64,000 nt of DNA from Ignavibacteriales bacterium (lineage in GTDB: Bacteria; Bacteroidota; Ignavibacteria; Ignavibacteriales; Ignavibacteriaceae), in NCBI GenBank assembly GCA_016714125.1, contig JADJNX010000013.1, positions 22,583 to 86,582 of the forward strand, given 5' to 3'. The notes beneath the pieces were generated by a model. It did no database searches. It saw nothing but the letters and a program-made list of their open reading frames with translations, and was not told the origin of the DNA. A program made the position numbers and the translations under genes. Shown piece by piece: positions 10,764 to 19,623 of this stretch (positions are counted from its first letter, which is position 1; each line of letters begins with the position of its first letter).

Positions 10764-10802
10764 TATTTGCATACTAACATTATGAATGATACTATGCAAA
10801 TA
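10764..10802. promoter_or_regulatory. Candidate operator of the AbiE-like operon
   Basis: Perfect 10-bp inverted repeat TATTTGCATA (10764-10773) and TATGCAAATA (10793-10802), centre to centre 29 bp, 21 bases upstream of the proposed antitoxin start and followed by very AT-rich DNA suited to a promoter on the minus strand. AbiEi-type antitoxins are known to bind inverted repeats in their own promoter. Confidence 0.6.
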
Positions 10803-10913
10803 TAGTGATAATATTTTATTAATAAAGCAGTTACATATTATTATTTTTCTGTAAGTCTATCAACTATCATCGAAAGGGGCGCTTATTTTTTGCTTTGACC
10901 CCGGTTTCATGGT

Positions 10914-10933
10914 TTATACAACGGTTTGTATAA
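10914..10933. promoter_or_regulatory. Small palindrome in the 366-bp gap between the AbiE-like operon and ymdB
   Basis: Inverted repeat TTATACAA-CGGT-TTGTATAA, 8-bp perfect arms. The rest of the gap 10744-11109 holds the operator above and otherwise AT-rich sequence in which I see no gene. The role is unknown; it could be an operator for either divergent unit. Confidence 0.35.
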
Positions 10934-11109
10934 TTTAATAACCTTCGTCCAAAGTTATGACTTCTCTTTCGCCACTCTTTTTTGGTATTAATCGTTAATC
11001 CTTCTCTTTGACAATCCGAATCACCTCTCCTTTCCGATTATGCTTTCAATCTGACGGGATAATCCATACTCTAATTTTTACTATATTTCAGGTTCAAATA
11101 AGGAAATTT

Positions 11110-11672
11110 ATGTCAACAATTAATATATTATTTATCGGAGATATTGTAGGTAAGCCGGGGTTTGAGATGATACTTACATGGTTGCCGACATTTCAACAAA
11201 AATATAAAACTGATGCGATAATAGTGAACGGGGAAAACACAAACGACGGTAAGGGAATCCTTCAAAAAGAGGGGGAAGCGTTGTTTGCACAAGGGGTTAG
11301 AGTTATCACAGGGGGAAATCACACATGGGATAAAGCTCCTGCACAGGAATATTTAAAAAATGAACCACGCGTTTTGAGGCCACAAAATTATCCCCGTGGA
11401 GCACACGGGAACGGACACTACATTTTTGAGACCTCCAAAGGAAAAGTTGCCGTTTTAAATCTTCAGGGAAGAACTTTTATGCCGATAATAGATTGTCCTT
11501 TTAGATCGGCTGAATGGGTACTCGCAAACAAAATCAGACTCAACAATATGAAACTGCTCTTGATGATGTACATGTATGCGGTGTTTTTCTGAAAATTGAC
11601 ACTGAAACAGGGAAAACTCTTGAAATAGAGAAATTTATTTTCCCTGAATTTGACAAAACAGCAAAAAGTTAA
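11110..11672 (+). CDS. ymdB: YmdB-family metallophosphoesterase with an internal segment missing
   Basis: Family of cyclic-nucleotide phosphodiesterases (YmdB, TIGR00282). The start ATG 11110 gives NILFIGDIVGKPG, then VNGENTNDGKG, GGNHTWDK and LNLQGRTFMP, all family hallmarks with metal ligands Asp, Asn and His. After SAEWVLANK the family's next 85-90 residues (including the DFHAEAT and GTHTHVQTAD metal-binding region) are absent. A second frame then gives NQTQQYETALDDVHVCGVFLKID to the stop at 11672, matching the family C-terminus. The ORF as read ends at 11592. If real, the deletion removes metal ligands and the enzyme would be dead; an assembly loss is equally possible. It abuts folD by one base. 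Confidence 0.85.
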
Positions 11673-11673
11673 T

Positions 11674-12552
11674 ATGATCCTTATTGATGGAAAAAAAGTA
11701 GCTGCCGATATAAAAGCAGAACTCAAAATTGAGATTGAAGAACTTCGACTTAAAACGGGAAAGGTTCCGGGTCTGGTAGTAATTATTGGTGGAGACATCC
11801 CTGCAAGCGAAGTTTATGTTCGAAATAAACATAAATCGTGTGTGGAAGTTGGGATCAACTCAATTGTTGTGGAAATGCCTGCTGAAACAACTCAAGAACA
11901 ACTTCTTGAGCAGGTGACTTATTTTAATGAAAATCCCGATTTTCATGGAATATTGGTGCAACTTCCACTTCCAAAACAGATTGATGAAACTGTGATTATC
12001 AGAGCCATTGATCCAATAAAGGATGTTGATGGATTTCATCCAACAACTGTTGGTGAACTGGTAACGGGAAACCCAACTTATGTCTCTTGTACCCCGGCCG
12101 GGGTGGTTGAACTTCTTGCCAGGTATGATATTGATCCCGCAGGAAAACATGTTGTAATTGTTGGCAGGAGTAATATCGTTGGGAAACCGGCGGCACTGCT
12201 TCTAATGCAAAAGAAAAAATTTGCAAATGCCATTGTTACAGTTTGTCATTCAGCAGCAAAAGATATTTCGGTTTATACAAAACAAGCCGATATTCTTGTA
12301 GCGGCTATGGGAGTTCCCGGCTTTATCAAAAAAGAGATGGTAAAGCAGGGGGTTGTTGTGATTGATGTGGGGACCAACAGAATTTATGATCCAACAACAA
12401 AATCGGGGACAAGATTGGTCGGAGATGTTGATTTTGAAGGAGTTTCACAGGTTGCATCTTATATAACACCTGTTCCGGGTGGAGTTGGACCAATGACAAT
12501 CGCGATGTTACTAAAAAACACAGTTAAAGCATTCAAAGAACACGGAATGTAA
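11674..12552 (+). CDS. folD: Bifunctional methylenetetrahydrofolate dehydrogenase/cyclohydrolase
   Basis: Interconverts 5,10-methylene-, methenyl- and 10-formyl-tetrahydrofolate in the cytoplasm. Motifs: YVRNKHKSCVEVGI (catalytic Lys), VQLPLPKQID, IKDVDGFHP, CTPAGVVELL, the nucleotide-binding GRSNIVGKPAALLL, and PGGVGPMTIAMLL. 292 residues from ATG 11674, the family's usual length; the longer ORF from TTG 11650 lies over the end of ymdB. It supplies methylene-THF for ThyA encoded 7 kb downstream. Confidence 0.96.
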   Translation: MILIDGKKVAADIKAELKIEIEELRLKTGKVPGLVVIIGGDIPASEVYVRNKHKSCVEVGINSIVVEMPAETTQEQLLEQVTYFNENPDFHGILVQLPLPKQIDETVIIRAIDPIKDVDGFHPTTVGELVTGNPTYVSCTPAGVVELLARYDIDPAGKHVVIVGRSNIVGKPAALLLMQKKKFANAIVTVCHSAAKDISVYTKQADILVAAMGVPGFIKKEMVKQGVVVIDVGTNRIYDPTTKSGTRLVGDVDFEGVSQVASYITPVPGGVGPMTIAMLLKNTVKAFKEHGM

Positions 12553-12553
12553 A

Positions 12554-13624
12554 ATGGAAACAAACAGAATTTCAAAAATTGTTCGCCAGGCCCTCCTCGA
12601 GAGGAAATTAAGTGATTTTTACTGCACTTCCGAAACCTGTAAGGGTTGGGAGAGAAATGTTGTAACTCAGCCTCTCACAGTAAACAAAATTGTAAGTGCC
12701 GGAGCTGAAAGAATTTCAGCGGGAATTGGTGTTGGGCATGAGTTAAGCGATCATGAACTTGCCAGGATGATTGATCACACATTACTTAAACCTGATGCAA
12801 CAATTGATGAAATTAAAACTCTGTGTAGTGAAGCCAAACAATTTGAATTCGCGAGTGTTTGTATCAATCCATGTCATGTAAAACTTTGTAGTGACCTTTT
12901 GCGTGGAACCAGAGTAAAGGTTTGTACCGTGATTGGATTCCCTTTGGGGTCAAATCCAACAGCGGTTAAAAGAGCTGAGGCTGAACAGGCAATTTCTGAA
13001 GGTGCTCAGGAACTCGACATGGTGATTAATGTTGGATGGTTAAAGTCGAAGATGTACCGCGAAGTATTTGATGACATTCAGCAAATTGTAATCCCCGCAA
13101 AAAACAGAAGAGTGATTGTAAAAGTGATCCTCGAAACATGTTTGCTCACGGATGAAGAAATTGTAAAAGCTTCCTTGATCTGTAAACAAGCGGGAGCAAG
13201 TTATGTGAAGACCTCAACAGGTTTTTCAAAAGGTGGAGCTACTGTTCAGGCGGTTGCGCTGATGAAAAAAGTTGTAGGATCAACACTTGGAGTTAAGGCT
13301 TCGGGTGGAATCAGAACAACAGAAGATGCCAGAGCGATGGTTGAAAGTGGTGCAGACAGAATTGGTGCCAGCGCAAGTGTTAAGATAGTGACTGGGGTGG
13401 CAGTGGTTCTGGAACTGGTAGTTACTAAAACCGCTGACGGTTACACAGCCGAAGTACCTTCATTACACGGTTGTGAGAGCTGGGCTCACACGGAAGATGA
13501 AGTGATGGAGAAGATTCTTGAGATGTCCCTTTTTTATCTAAATATGGATGATATTAAGCGACTTAAAGTTGACCGAGCCCGGACCGATTTTCCTTCAATT
13601 ATTTACAAACTTATCATAAAATAA
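12554..13624 (+). CDS. deoC: Deoxyribose-phosphate aldolase fused in frame to a HicB-like domain
   Basis: Aldolase converting deoxyribose 5-phosphate to acetaldehyde and glyceraldehyde 3-phosphate. Residues about 65-280 form the DeoC barrel: IDHTLLKPDAT, VCTVIGFPLGSNP, ELDMVINVG, the Schiff-base Lys in YVKTSTGF, and KASGGIRT. The first 60 residues are an N-terminal extension with CTSETC. After the normal DeoC end (SASVKIVTG) the frame runs straight into a HicB-like domain. Adding one G to the run 13393-13396 would instead give a Gly/Ser tail GGSGSGTGSY and a stop at 13426-13428, separating two overlapping genes. Both readings are possible. Confidence 0.9.
   Translation: METNRISKIVRQALLERKLSDFYCTSETCKGWERNVVTQPLTVNKIVSAGAERISAGIGVGHELSDHELARMIDHTLLKPDATIDEIKTLCSEAKQFEFASVCINPCHVKLCSDLLRGTRVKVCTVIGFPLGSNPTAVKRAEAEQAISEGAQELDMVINVGWLKSKMYREVFDDIQQIVIPAKNRRVIVKVILETCLLTDEEIVKASLICKQAGASYVKTSTGFSKGGATVQAVALMKKVVGSTLGVKASGGIRTTEDARAMVESGADRIGASASVKIVTGVAVVLELVVTKTADGYTAEVPSLHGCESWAHTEDEVMEKILEMSLFYLNMDDIKRLKVDRARTDFPSIIYKLIIK
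13403..13624 (+). CDS. HicB-like antitoxin-fold domain, possibly a separate gene
   Basis: In frame with deoC as read. A GTG at 13403 would start a 73-residue protein with the HicB/UPF0150 core DGYTAEVPSLHGCESWAHTE followed by DEVMEKILEM. HicB proteins usually pair with HicA, an mRNA interferase; no HicA is visible here, and no DNA-binding domain follows. It may be a solitary regulator-like domain or a tail of DeoC. Confidence 0.55.
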   Translation: MVLELVVTKTADGYTAEVPSLHGCESWAHTEDEVMEKILEMSLFYLNMDDIKRLKVDRARTDFPSIIYKLIIK

Positions 13625-13625
13625 A

Positions 13626-14221
13626 TTGGCAAGATCCAAAGACATTTCACCCTCCCGCCGGGAAAAGCTGATGCGAGTTGCATCAAACCGGCAAAACGAC
13701 CTTACTTTAGTTCTCGAAAATATTCATGATCCGCATAATGTAAGTGCAATTTTACGAAGTTGTGATGCGGTGGGTATAAAACAAATTTCACTCCTTTATA
13801 ACATCGAAAAATTCCCAAAACTTGGCGGAAAATCCTCCGCTTCCGCTTCCAAGTGGATCGAAACACACAAATTTAAGACTGTTGACGACTGTTATAATAC
13901 GTTGAGGAGTCAGGGATTTACCATTGCCGCAAGTTTTCTTGATGAAAAATCAAGGACACTTCACGATATCGATTTTACGGGAAAGATCGCACTGGTATTT
14001 GGGAATGAACACAGGGGAGTCTCCGAAGAAGCATTATTAAAAGCCGATTTCACTTATTATATCCCCATGAAGGGGATGATTCAAAGTCTTAATGCATCAG
14101 TGGCTGCTGCGTGTCAGTTTATGAAGCACTTCGGCAGAAACTCGCAGCAGGGCATTATGAAAAATCAAGATTGCCGGCGGATGAGTTTGATGAAATGGCT
14201 TTAAAATGGATCAACAAATGA
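13626..14221 (+). CDS. trmH: TrmH/SpoU-family RNA 2'-O-methyltransferase, frameshifted at the 3' end
   Basis: SAM-dependent methyltransferase of the trefoil-knot (SPOUT) class, probably tRNA Gm18. Motif 1 LENIHDPHNVSAILRSCDA, motif 2 ALVFGNEHRGVSEEAL, motif 3 IPMKGMIQSLNASVAAA. Starts at TTG 13626, one base after the preceding stop; an ATG at 13671 would cut into the conserved helix. A single shift near 14118-14125 restores the normal C-terminus ALRQKLAAGHYEKSRLPADE and a stop at 14219-14221; the ORF as read ends at 14204. Confidence 0.88.
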
Positions 14222-14343
14222 TATTTGGTGACACCACTTCTACAAATTTTAAGAAACAATTTGGATTAACTTTTGAAGTTTATGCAAAAAACATGGCTAC
14301 TGAGAAATTAGTTGATTCAAACAACAAAAAGGAACAAAATTGA
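14206..14343 (+). CDS. Small ORF of 45 residues between trmH and aroA
   Basis: ATG 14206 overlaps the trmH end and the TGA (14341-14343) overlaps the aroA TTG start, so it would be coupled on both sides. The product starts MDQQMIFGDTTSTNFKKQFG and ends KKEQN; it is polar with no recognised domain. It may be a true small protein or what is left of a longer gene with a lost segment, as in nearby ymdB. Confidence 0.38.
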   Translation: MDQQMIFGDTTSTNFKKQFGLTFEVYAKNMATEKLVDSNNKKEQN

Positions 14344-15623
14344 GTATTAAAAATATTAGTCCCATAACACGAGTTAAAGGTGAGTTAACATTTGGTGGTG
14401 ACAAATCAGTTTCACACCGTGCAGTGATTTTTGCTTCGATGGCTGAGGGGGGATCAGTGATCAAAAATATTTCCACAAGCGAGGATGTTAAATCAACCAT
14501 AAAGTGTTTAAAGTCAATTGGTGCCAAAATCGACCACAAAGATGCTGCAATTGTTATAAAAGGGGTGGGATTTAAGGGATTTACCAAAAGTGAGGAAGTG
14601 CTTGATGCCGGTAATTCGGGAACAACGGCAAGACTTCTTGCAGGGTTGTTGGCAGCGCAGGATTTTGAAACTGTTATTACAGGTGACGAATCACTTCAAA
14701 AAAGACCAATGGATCGAGTGACTGCTCCTCTTAAAAAGATTGGTGCAAAAGCCACACTCGACAAAAAACACCTTCCGATGACGATTAAAAAGAGTAAACT
14801 TAAAGCAGGGGAGATCCCCCTTGAAGTGACAAGTGCCCAAGTAAAAAGTGCCCTTATCCTCGCCGGTCTCCATATTGAAGATGGAGAGTTGACAATCATC
14901 GACCCGTTTGAAACAAGAAACCACACCGAAGAGATGTTGGGAATTGAACGGGTAAATCATCCTTCCGGAAAATCGATTACCGTATCGTCAAAATTTTATC
15001 CCCAGGCAGGGGAGTACCTGATTCCCGGTGACATTTCAAGTGCAATGTTTTTTATCGTGCTCACATTAATTGCCGGTGATTCACTTCGTATCAAAAATCT
15101 TCTGCTTTCCGCTGAAAGAATTAAGGTACTCGAAATTTTACAAAGAATGGGTGCCACCATAATTTTCGACAGAGAGGAAACAGGGAAATGTGGCAAATCA
15201 GGAGATATTTTTGTTAAAAGATCCGACCTGATCAATGTTGAGATATTCCCCGAGGAAATTCCCCTTATTATCGATGAAATTCCTGCCCTTACAATCGCCG
15301 GACTCTTTGCCGAAGGTGGTTTTATGATCAGAAACGCCGAAGAATTGAGGATTAAAGAGACCGACAGAATAACTGCCATTGTAAAAAATCTTGGTTTTTG
15401 TGGTGCAGAGGTTGTTGAATATGAAGACGGTTTCCTGCTTTATGGAAAAGATCTGGACGATTTTGCGCTTTTTGAATCTTTTGGTGACCACAGAATTGCA
15501 ATGGCATTTTCGATCCTTGCAACACTTTTAAACAAAGGGGGTAAAGTGAACCAGGCAGAATGTGTTAAAATATCAAATCCAAATTTTTATGAACAACTTG
15601 AACAGATTTCAAAAAAGGATTAA
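14340..15623 (+). CDS. aroA: 3-phosphoshikimate 1-carboxyvinyltransferase (EPSP synthase)
   Basis: Sixth step of the shikimate pathway to chorismate. The full-length 427-residue protein is intact. Motifs: GGDKSVSHRA near residue 19, DAGNSGTTARLLAG (the PEP-binding NSGTT), QKRPMDRV, EVTSAQVKSALILAGL, RNHTEEML, the catalytic Asp in LIIDEIPAL, EELRIKETDRI, and FGDHRIAMAFS. The GDKSVSHR form resembles class II enzymes rather than the PGSKS form of class I. The TTG start follows GGAACAAAA, a weak ribosome site. One of the few long genes here without a frameshift. Confidence 0.95.
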   Translation: MSIKNISPITRVKGELTFGGDKSVSHRAVIFASMAEGGSVIKNISTSEDVKSTIKCLKSIGAKIDHKDAAIVIKGVGFKGFTKSEEVLDAGNSGTTARLLAGLLAAQDFETVITGDESLQKRPMDRVTAPLKKIGAKATLDKKHLPMTIKKSKLKAGEIPLEVTSAQVKSALILAGLHIEDGELTIIDPFETRNHTEEMLGIERVNHPSGKSITVSSKFYPQAGEYLIPGDISSAMFFIVLTLIAGDSLRIKNLLLSAERIKVLEILQRMGATIIFDREETGKCGKSGDIFVKRSDLINVEIFPEEIPLIIDEIPALTIAGLFAEGGFMIRNAEELRIKETDRITAIVKNLGFCGAEVVEYEDGFLLYGKDLDDFALFESFGDHRIAMAFSILATLLNKGGKVNQAECVKISNPNFYEQLEQISKKD

Positions 15624-15626
15624 ATA

Positions 15627-17527
15627 ATGTCTCTTAAGGTTTTGGTTCTTACCATTTTCATCTTTTCTGTTTCTTCATTTGCGCAGAATTTTTCAATTAA
15701 TGATTACATGCCCCTGAATTTGCGTGAAGCGGTTGAAAAGGGATTCCGCACTTATAATGGTAAACCCGGAAAAAATTATGTGCAGAATGATGTCAGTTAT
15801 AAAATTGATGCGGAATTGTTACCTAAAGAGGGAAAAGTAAGGGGGAAAGTTGTCATAAAATATAAAAACAATTTCCCAAATGCGCTCGAAAAGTTAGTGA
15901 TCAGACTTTATCAGGATGCCTTTAAAAGGGTGTGGGGAGAGATTTCCAGGTTAATCCTTCTGATGTTCACGATGGAACAAATATTTCGGATTTTAAAATT
16001 GATGGTAAAGATATTGATCTAAAAAGTGACAAAATAAACAGATCCGGAACATTACTTTTTGTGAAACTGGATGCTCCATTAAACACAGGTGTAAATGTTA
16101 CGTTGGAGATGAATTGGGAAGTGAAAATTCCTGAAATTTCAAGAGTCAGGATGGGGAAATATAGTGATTCCACTCTTTTTATTGCATACTGGTATCCTCA
16201 AATGTCTGTGTATGATGATCTTCAAGGTTGGGATGAACAAAACTTTACAATGAATCAGGAATTTTACAACAATTTTGGCGATTTTGATGTGAAAATAACT
16301 GCGCCTGAAGGTTTTCTTATCTGGGCAACAGGTGAGTTACAAAATCCGGCAGAGGTTTATTCAGAAGAGATATTAAAAAGTTTTGAAAAAGCAAAAACTT
16401 CAAATGAAATAGTGAAAATAGTTACCAAAGAGACCAAGAATAATCTAAAAACCAAAAAAGGGAAAAATGCTTTTCACTATAGGGCTAAATATGTTCCCGA
16501 TTTCGCCTTTGGTGCTGCACTTGATTATCTCTGGGATGCATCAACGATGGTGGTTGATGTTAAAACAGGGAGAAAAGCATTAATCTCGGCAGTTTACAAC
16601 GAAAAATCTGAAGATTTTTATCAGGTTGCAGACATTTCCCGTCAGGCAATCAAATACTTTTCCGAGGACTTGCCCGGAGTTCCATATCCATATCCTTCCA
16701 TGACCGTCTTTAATGGCCAGGGGGGAATGGAATTCCCGATGATGGTAAATGATGGTTCAGAACCCACTTATGCTTCCATGGTTGGACTGACATCCCATGA
16801 AATCGCCCATACTTACTTCCCGTTTTTTATGGGTACCAACGAAGTTAAATATGCTTTTATGGATGAGGGTTGGGCGCGGATGATTCCTTACAAGTTCCAA
16901 AAGGAGGTTGGAAAATATAATCCGATTGCAACTCAGATGAAAGCTTATGACGAGAGAGCGGGTAGAGAGTTTGAGGTGCCTCCAATGGTGCCTTCAATTC
17001 AACTTGAGGGACCAACCTACAGAATGGCAGCTTATAACCGACCGGCACTGGCTTATCTTTTTTTACAGGATATGATGGGTGAGGATAAGTTCAGAGAAGC
17101 CATGCAAAATTACATCGAAGTATGGAAAGGAAAACATCCAAATCCGTTTGATTTTTTTAATATCATGAGCAGTTTTTACGGTGAAGATCTTAGTTGGTAT
17201 TTCAAATCCTGGTTTTTTAACTGGGATTATCCGGATTTGAAATTATCTTACAGCTTGATCGATGGCGAAAAAGCTAAAGGTAAAAAGGAGGGAATTGGGG
17301 AGGATGAGTATGTTATTGAAAACAAGGGACGGCTTCCACTCCCTGTAAAGATATATCTGGCAGAAGGAACTTTCAAAAAACTGGTTTATTACAAACCTGC
17401 TTCAATCTGGAAAGATGGTAAAACCTCAATTAAAGTGAAACTTGAAACCCCCGGCGAAATGACCTGGTACCAGCTTGGCGATGAGAACATCCCCGATGTT
17501 AACCGACCTGATAATGTGCTGAAATAG
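15627..17527 (+). CDS. Exported M1-family zinc metallopeptidase, frameshifted
   Basis: Gluzincin aminopeptidase-like enzyme. Signal peptide at residues 1-20 (VSSFAQ). The zinc site HEIAHTYFPFFMGTNEVKYAFMDE follows HExxH-x18-E (16798-16870 region), and an upstream GGMEFPMMV segment matches the family GAMEN-like substrate loop, here GGMEF. ORF 15627..16022 and ORF 15932..17527 are one gene broken near the GGGG run at 15932-15938 (DAFKRV then GRDFQVNPSDVHDG). The joined length is about 634 residues. It is probably periplasmic or surface; substrate unknown. It starts three bases after aroA. Confidence 0.87.
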
Positions 17528-17553
17528 GGATTAAGGCTATGGGGGAATGGTTA

Positions 17554-17588
17554 CACAGATATCACAGATTACCACAGATACCACGGAT
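17554..17588. repeat. CACAGAT micro-repeat
   Basis: Four units of about 9-10 bp: CACAGAT at 17554, 17563 and 17573, then CACGGAT at 17582. It resembles the CACAGAG array at 19624-19679. Confidence 0.7.
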
Positions 17589-17598
17589 TTTTTAAATA

Positions 17599-17767
17599 GG
17601 ACGCAGATACACGTCCCGACATGTCGGGAACGGATTTTCGCGGAGGGGTTAGGATTATTGTCGTAAGTGTGAGGAGTGGTAATCGTCCCGATTGCCCTAT
17701 GCAACACGTTAACCGTAAGAGGGGAAGAGGACGCAGATACACGTCCCGACATGTCGGGAACGGATTT
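17599..17767. repeat. Direct repeat pair, each containing a 16-bp perfect palindrome
   Basis: A 39-bp segment occurs identically at 17599-17637 and 17729-17767. Each copy carries the palindrome TCCCGACATGTCGGGA (17614-17629 and 17744-17759) flanked by ACGCAGATACACG on the left and ACGGATTT on the right. The spacer between copies is 91 bp and non-coding. Confidence 0.85.
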
Positions 17768-17785
17768 ACGCAGAGTGATTTTTCA

Positions 17786-18134
17786 ACCTGCCTGGGCAGG
17801 TGACATATTCGTAGCAGAATATGAATTTCAAAAACTTATAAACCCGCCTGGGCGGTGTGATATATTCATAACAGCTTGTTTCCTTGGCCCACAATATCCG
17901 CCAGCGGATCATAAACATATCACCTGCCCAGGCAGGTTTTTTGTATTGGGAGTTCGAAAATATCTACGAATATTCCACCTGCCCAGGCAGGTTAGAAATG
18001 CTAGAATTTTCCTCGGAGAGGAATTGATATTCGTAGTTCGTGAACACTCTCCTCACCCTAATTTTCCTCGAAGAGGAATTGATATTCGTAGCACATGTAA
18101 ACTCTCCCACACCCCGTTACCCCGTTTGCGGGGT
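17786..18134. repeat. Array of eight hairpins with a shared GATATTCGTAG tail
   Basis: The gap 17528-18279 (752 bp) has no credible gene. Hairpin arms lie at 17786-17801, 17844-17855, 17897-17908, 17922-17937, 17977-17992, 18009-18023, 18064-18078 and 18119-18134. Stems vary (ACCTGCC/GGCAGGT, CCGCC/GGCGG, TCCGC/GCGGA, TTCCTC/GAGGAA, ACCCCG/CGGGGT), yet most are followed by GATATTCGTAG or a close variant. Units three to five point the other way. This looks like a REP/MITE-like dispersed element cluster. Confidence 0.72.
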
Positions 18135-18279
18135 TTGATATTCCTTGCTCCTGATTGCCATCTGCTATGGAAAGTGGAATGGCATACAACCAAATTCTAC
18201 CCGGATAAAATCTTTCGAATGAAATTTGTAAATTACGGTTTAACTTTTTTACAAATACATTGGAAAAGACTGCTCTCGG

Positions 18280-19119
18280 ATGAAAGAATACCTGGATTTG
18301 GTGCGCCTCGTGATGAAAGAAGGAATACGAAAACCTTCCCGGACAGGCATTGATACGATTTCATACTTCTCTGCTAACTATCGTGTGGATATTTCAAAAG
18401 GATTTCCGTTGCTTACCACTAAAAAGATGGTATGGAAATCGCTTTTACACGAAGTGTTATGGTACCTTTCCGGCGAAGATCACATCAGAAATCTTAGAAA
18501 ACATACAAAAATCTGGGATGCATGGGCAGATGAAAATGGCGATCTTGAAACTGCTTACGGCTATTACTGGCGAAAATTCCCCTCTGCAGAACTTGATGAA
18601 AATGGAAACTGGCAGGTAAGGCAGGTAGATCAAATTAGATATATAATCGACGAGATCAAACGGAATCCCTACAGTCGCAGACTTATTGTAACTGCCTGGG
18701 AGCCGGGGAATGCCACCACAAGTAAACTTCCGCCTTGTCACTATACTTTTGCATTTAATGTTCAAGGAAACAGGTTAAACTGTCATCTGACACAAAGATC
18801 GGGTGATATTGCTCTGGGAATTCCTTTTAATTTGGCAGCTTATTCAATGTTAACAATGATTATCGCCAATGAAACAAATCTGGAACCCGGAATTTTCAGT
18901 CATACAATAATTGATGCACATATATATGTGGCGGATAAAGGTTCTGAACTGGAAAGATATGACCATCTTGAAGGGCTTAAAATTCAACTTGAAAGAGAAC
19001 CTCTTCCCCTGCCAACACTTAAAATAGCAAAAAAACCGATTGATGAACTTACATTTGAAGATTTTGAGTTGGTTGGATATCAATCCCATCCTGCGATAAA
19101 ATTTGAGGTTGCAGTTTGA
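18280..19119 (+). CDS. thyA: Thymidylate synthase
   Basis: Methylates dUMP to dTMP using methylene-THF, releasing dihydrofolate. 279 residues, complete. Motifs: RTGIDTISYF, the folate/substrate region LHEVLWYLSG, the catalytic Cys in LPPCHYTFAF, the dUMP-binding TQRSGDIALGIPFNLA, and a late HxY-containing segment IIDAHIYVADKG. A 225-residue ORF covering 17676-18353 in another frame is a read-through of repeats and not a gene. Followed immediately by folA with a 4-base overlap. Confidence 0.97.
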   Translation: MKEYLDLVRLVMKEGIRKPSRTGIDTISYFSANYRVDISKGFPLLTTKKMVWKSLLHEVLWYLSGEDHIRNLRKHTKIWDAWADENGDLETAYGYYWRKFPSAELDENGNWQVRQVDQIRYIIDEIKRNPYSRRLIVTAWEPGNATTSKLPPCHYTFAFNVQGNRLNCHLTQRSGDIALGIPFNLAAYSMLTMIIANETNLEPGIFSHTIIDAHIYVADKGSELERYDHLEGLKIQLEREPLPLPTLKIAKKPIDELTFEDFELVGYQSHPAIKFEVAV

Positions 19120-19606
19120 GAAGAATCATAATTGTTGCAGTGGCAAAAAATTATGTAATCGGCAAAGCCAGTGGTGACATGTCATGGAATGTTAAAGAAG
19201 ATTTTGACCATTTTAAATCAACAACCATTGGTTATCCCGTCTTGATGGGGAGAAAAACTTACGGCTACTTCAAAAAACCGCTTCGAGATCGTGTACATAT
19301 TGTAATTACACACGATAAAAAATTTGATCCCAAACATGAAGGTGTAAAAGTTTTTTATACCCTCCAAGAGGGATTTGATTATGTGGAGACATTAAATAAA
19401 GACAGGATGTTTATAATCGGTGGTGGTGAAGTATATAAACAGGTTTTGCAAGAGGGGCTTGTGGATGAAATGATCATCTCGTGGATGGATTTTGAAGCTG
19501 AAGGTGAAGTATCGTTTCCCCGATTTGATAAAAGTGAGTGGGAAGTAAAGATCGGGAGAAAAGAGAGCAGTTTGAAATAATCCATTATATAAAGCAAAAC
19601 GGTTAA
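19116..19606 (+). CDS. folA: Dihydrofolate reductase, 3' end frameshifted
   Basis: Regenerates tetrahydrofolate after ThyA. Motifs: IIVAVAKNYVIGKASGDMSW (active-site loop), LMGRKTYGYF, and FIIGGGEVYKQ. Starts at TTG 19116 inside the thyA stop (TTGA). As read it ends at 19580 with KESSLK. One shift near 19555-19565 gives the normal DHFR terminal strand EQFEIIHYIKQNG and a stop at 19604-19606. The thyA-folA pair with folD upstream is a complete thymidylate cycle. Confidence 0.92.
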
Positions 19607-19623
19607 TTAAGATTCGAGAAAAC

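Noticed and set aside
13403..13624. Complete HicAB toxin-antitoxin system
   Set aside because: Only a HicB-like fold is present; no HicA-like small basic protein is seen on either side.
17786..18134. Possible CRISPR array
   Set aside because: Repeats differ in sequence, orientation and spacing; there are no uniform spacers and no cas genes.
17676..18353. 225-residue plus-strand ORF
   Set aside because: It runs through the palindrome and hairpin repeats and into thyA in another frame; composition is repeat-derived and no domain is recognisable.
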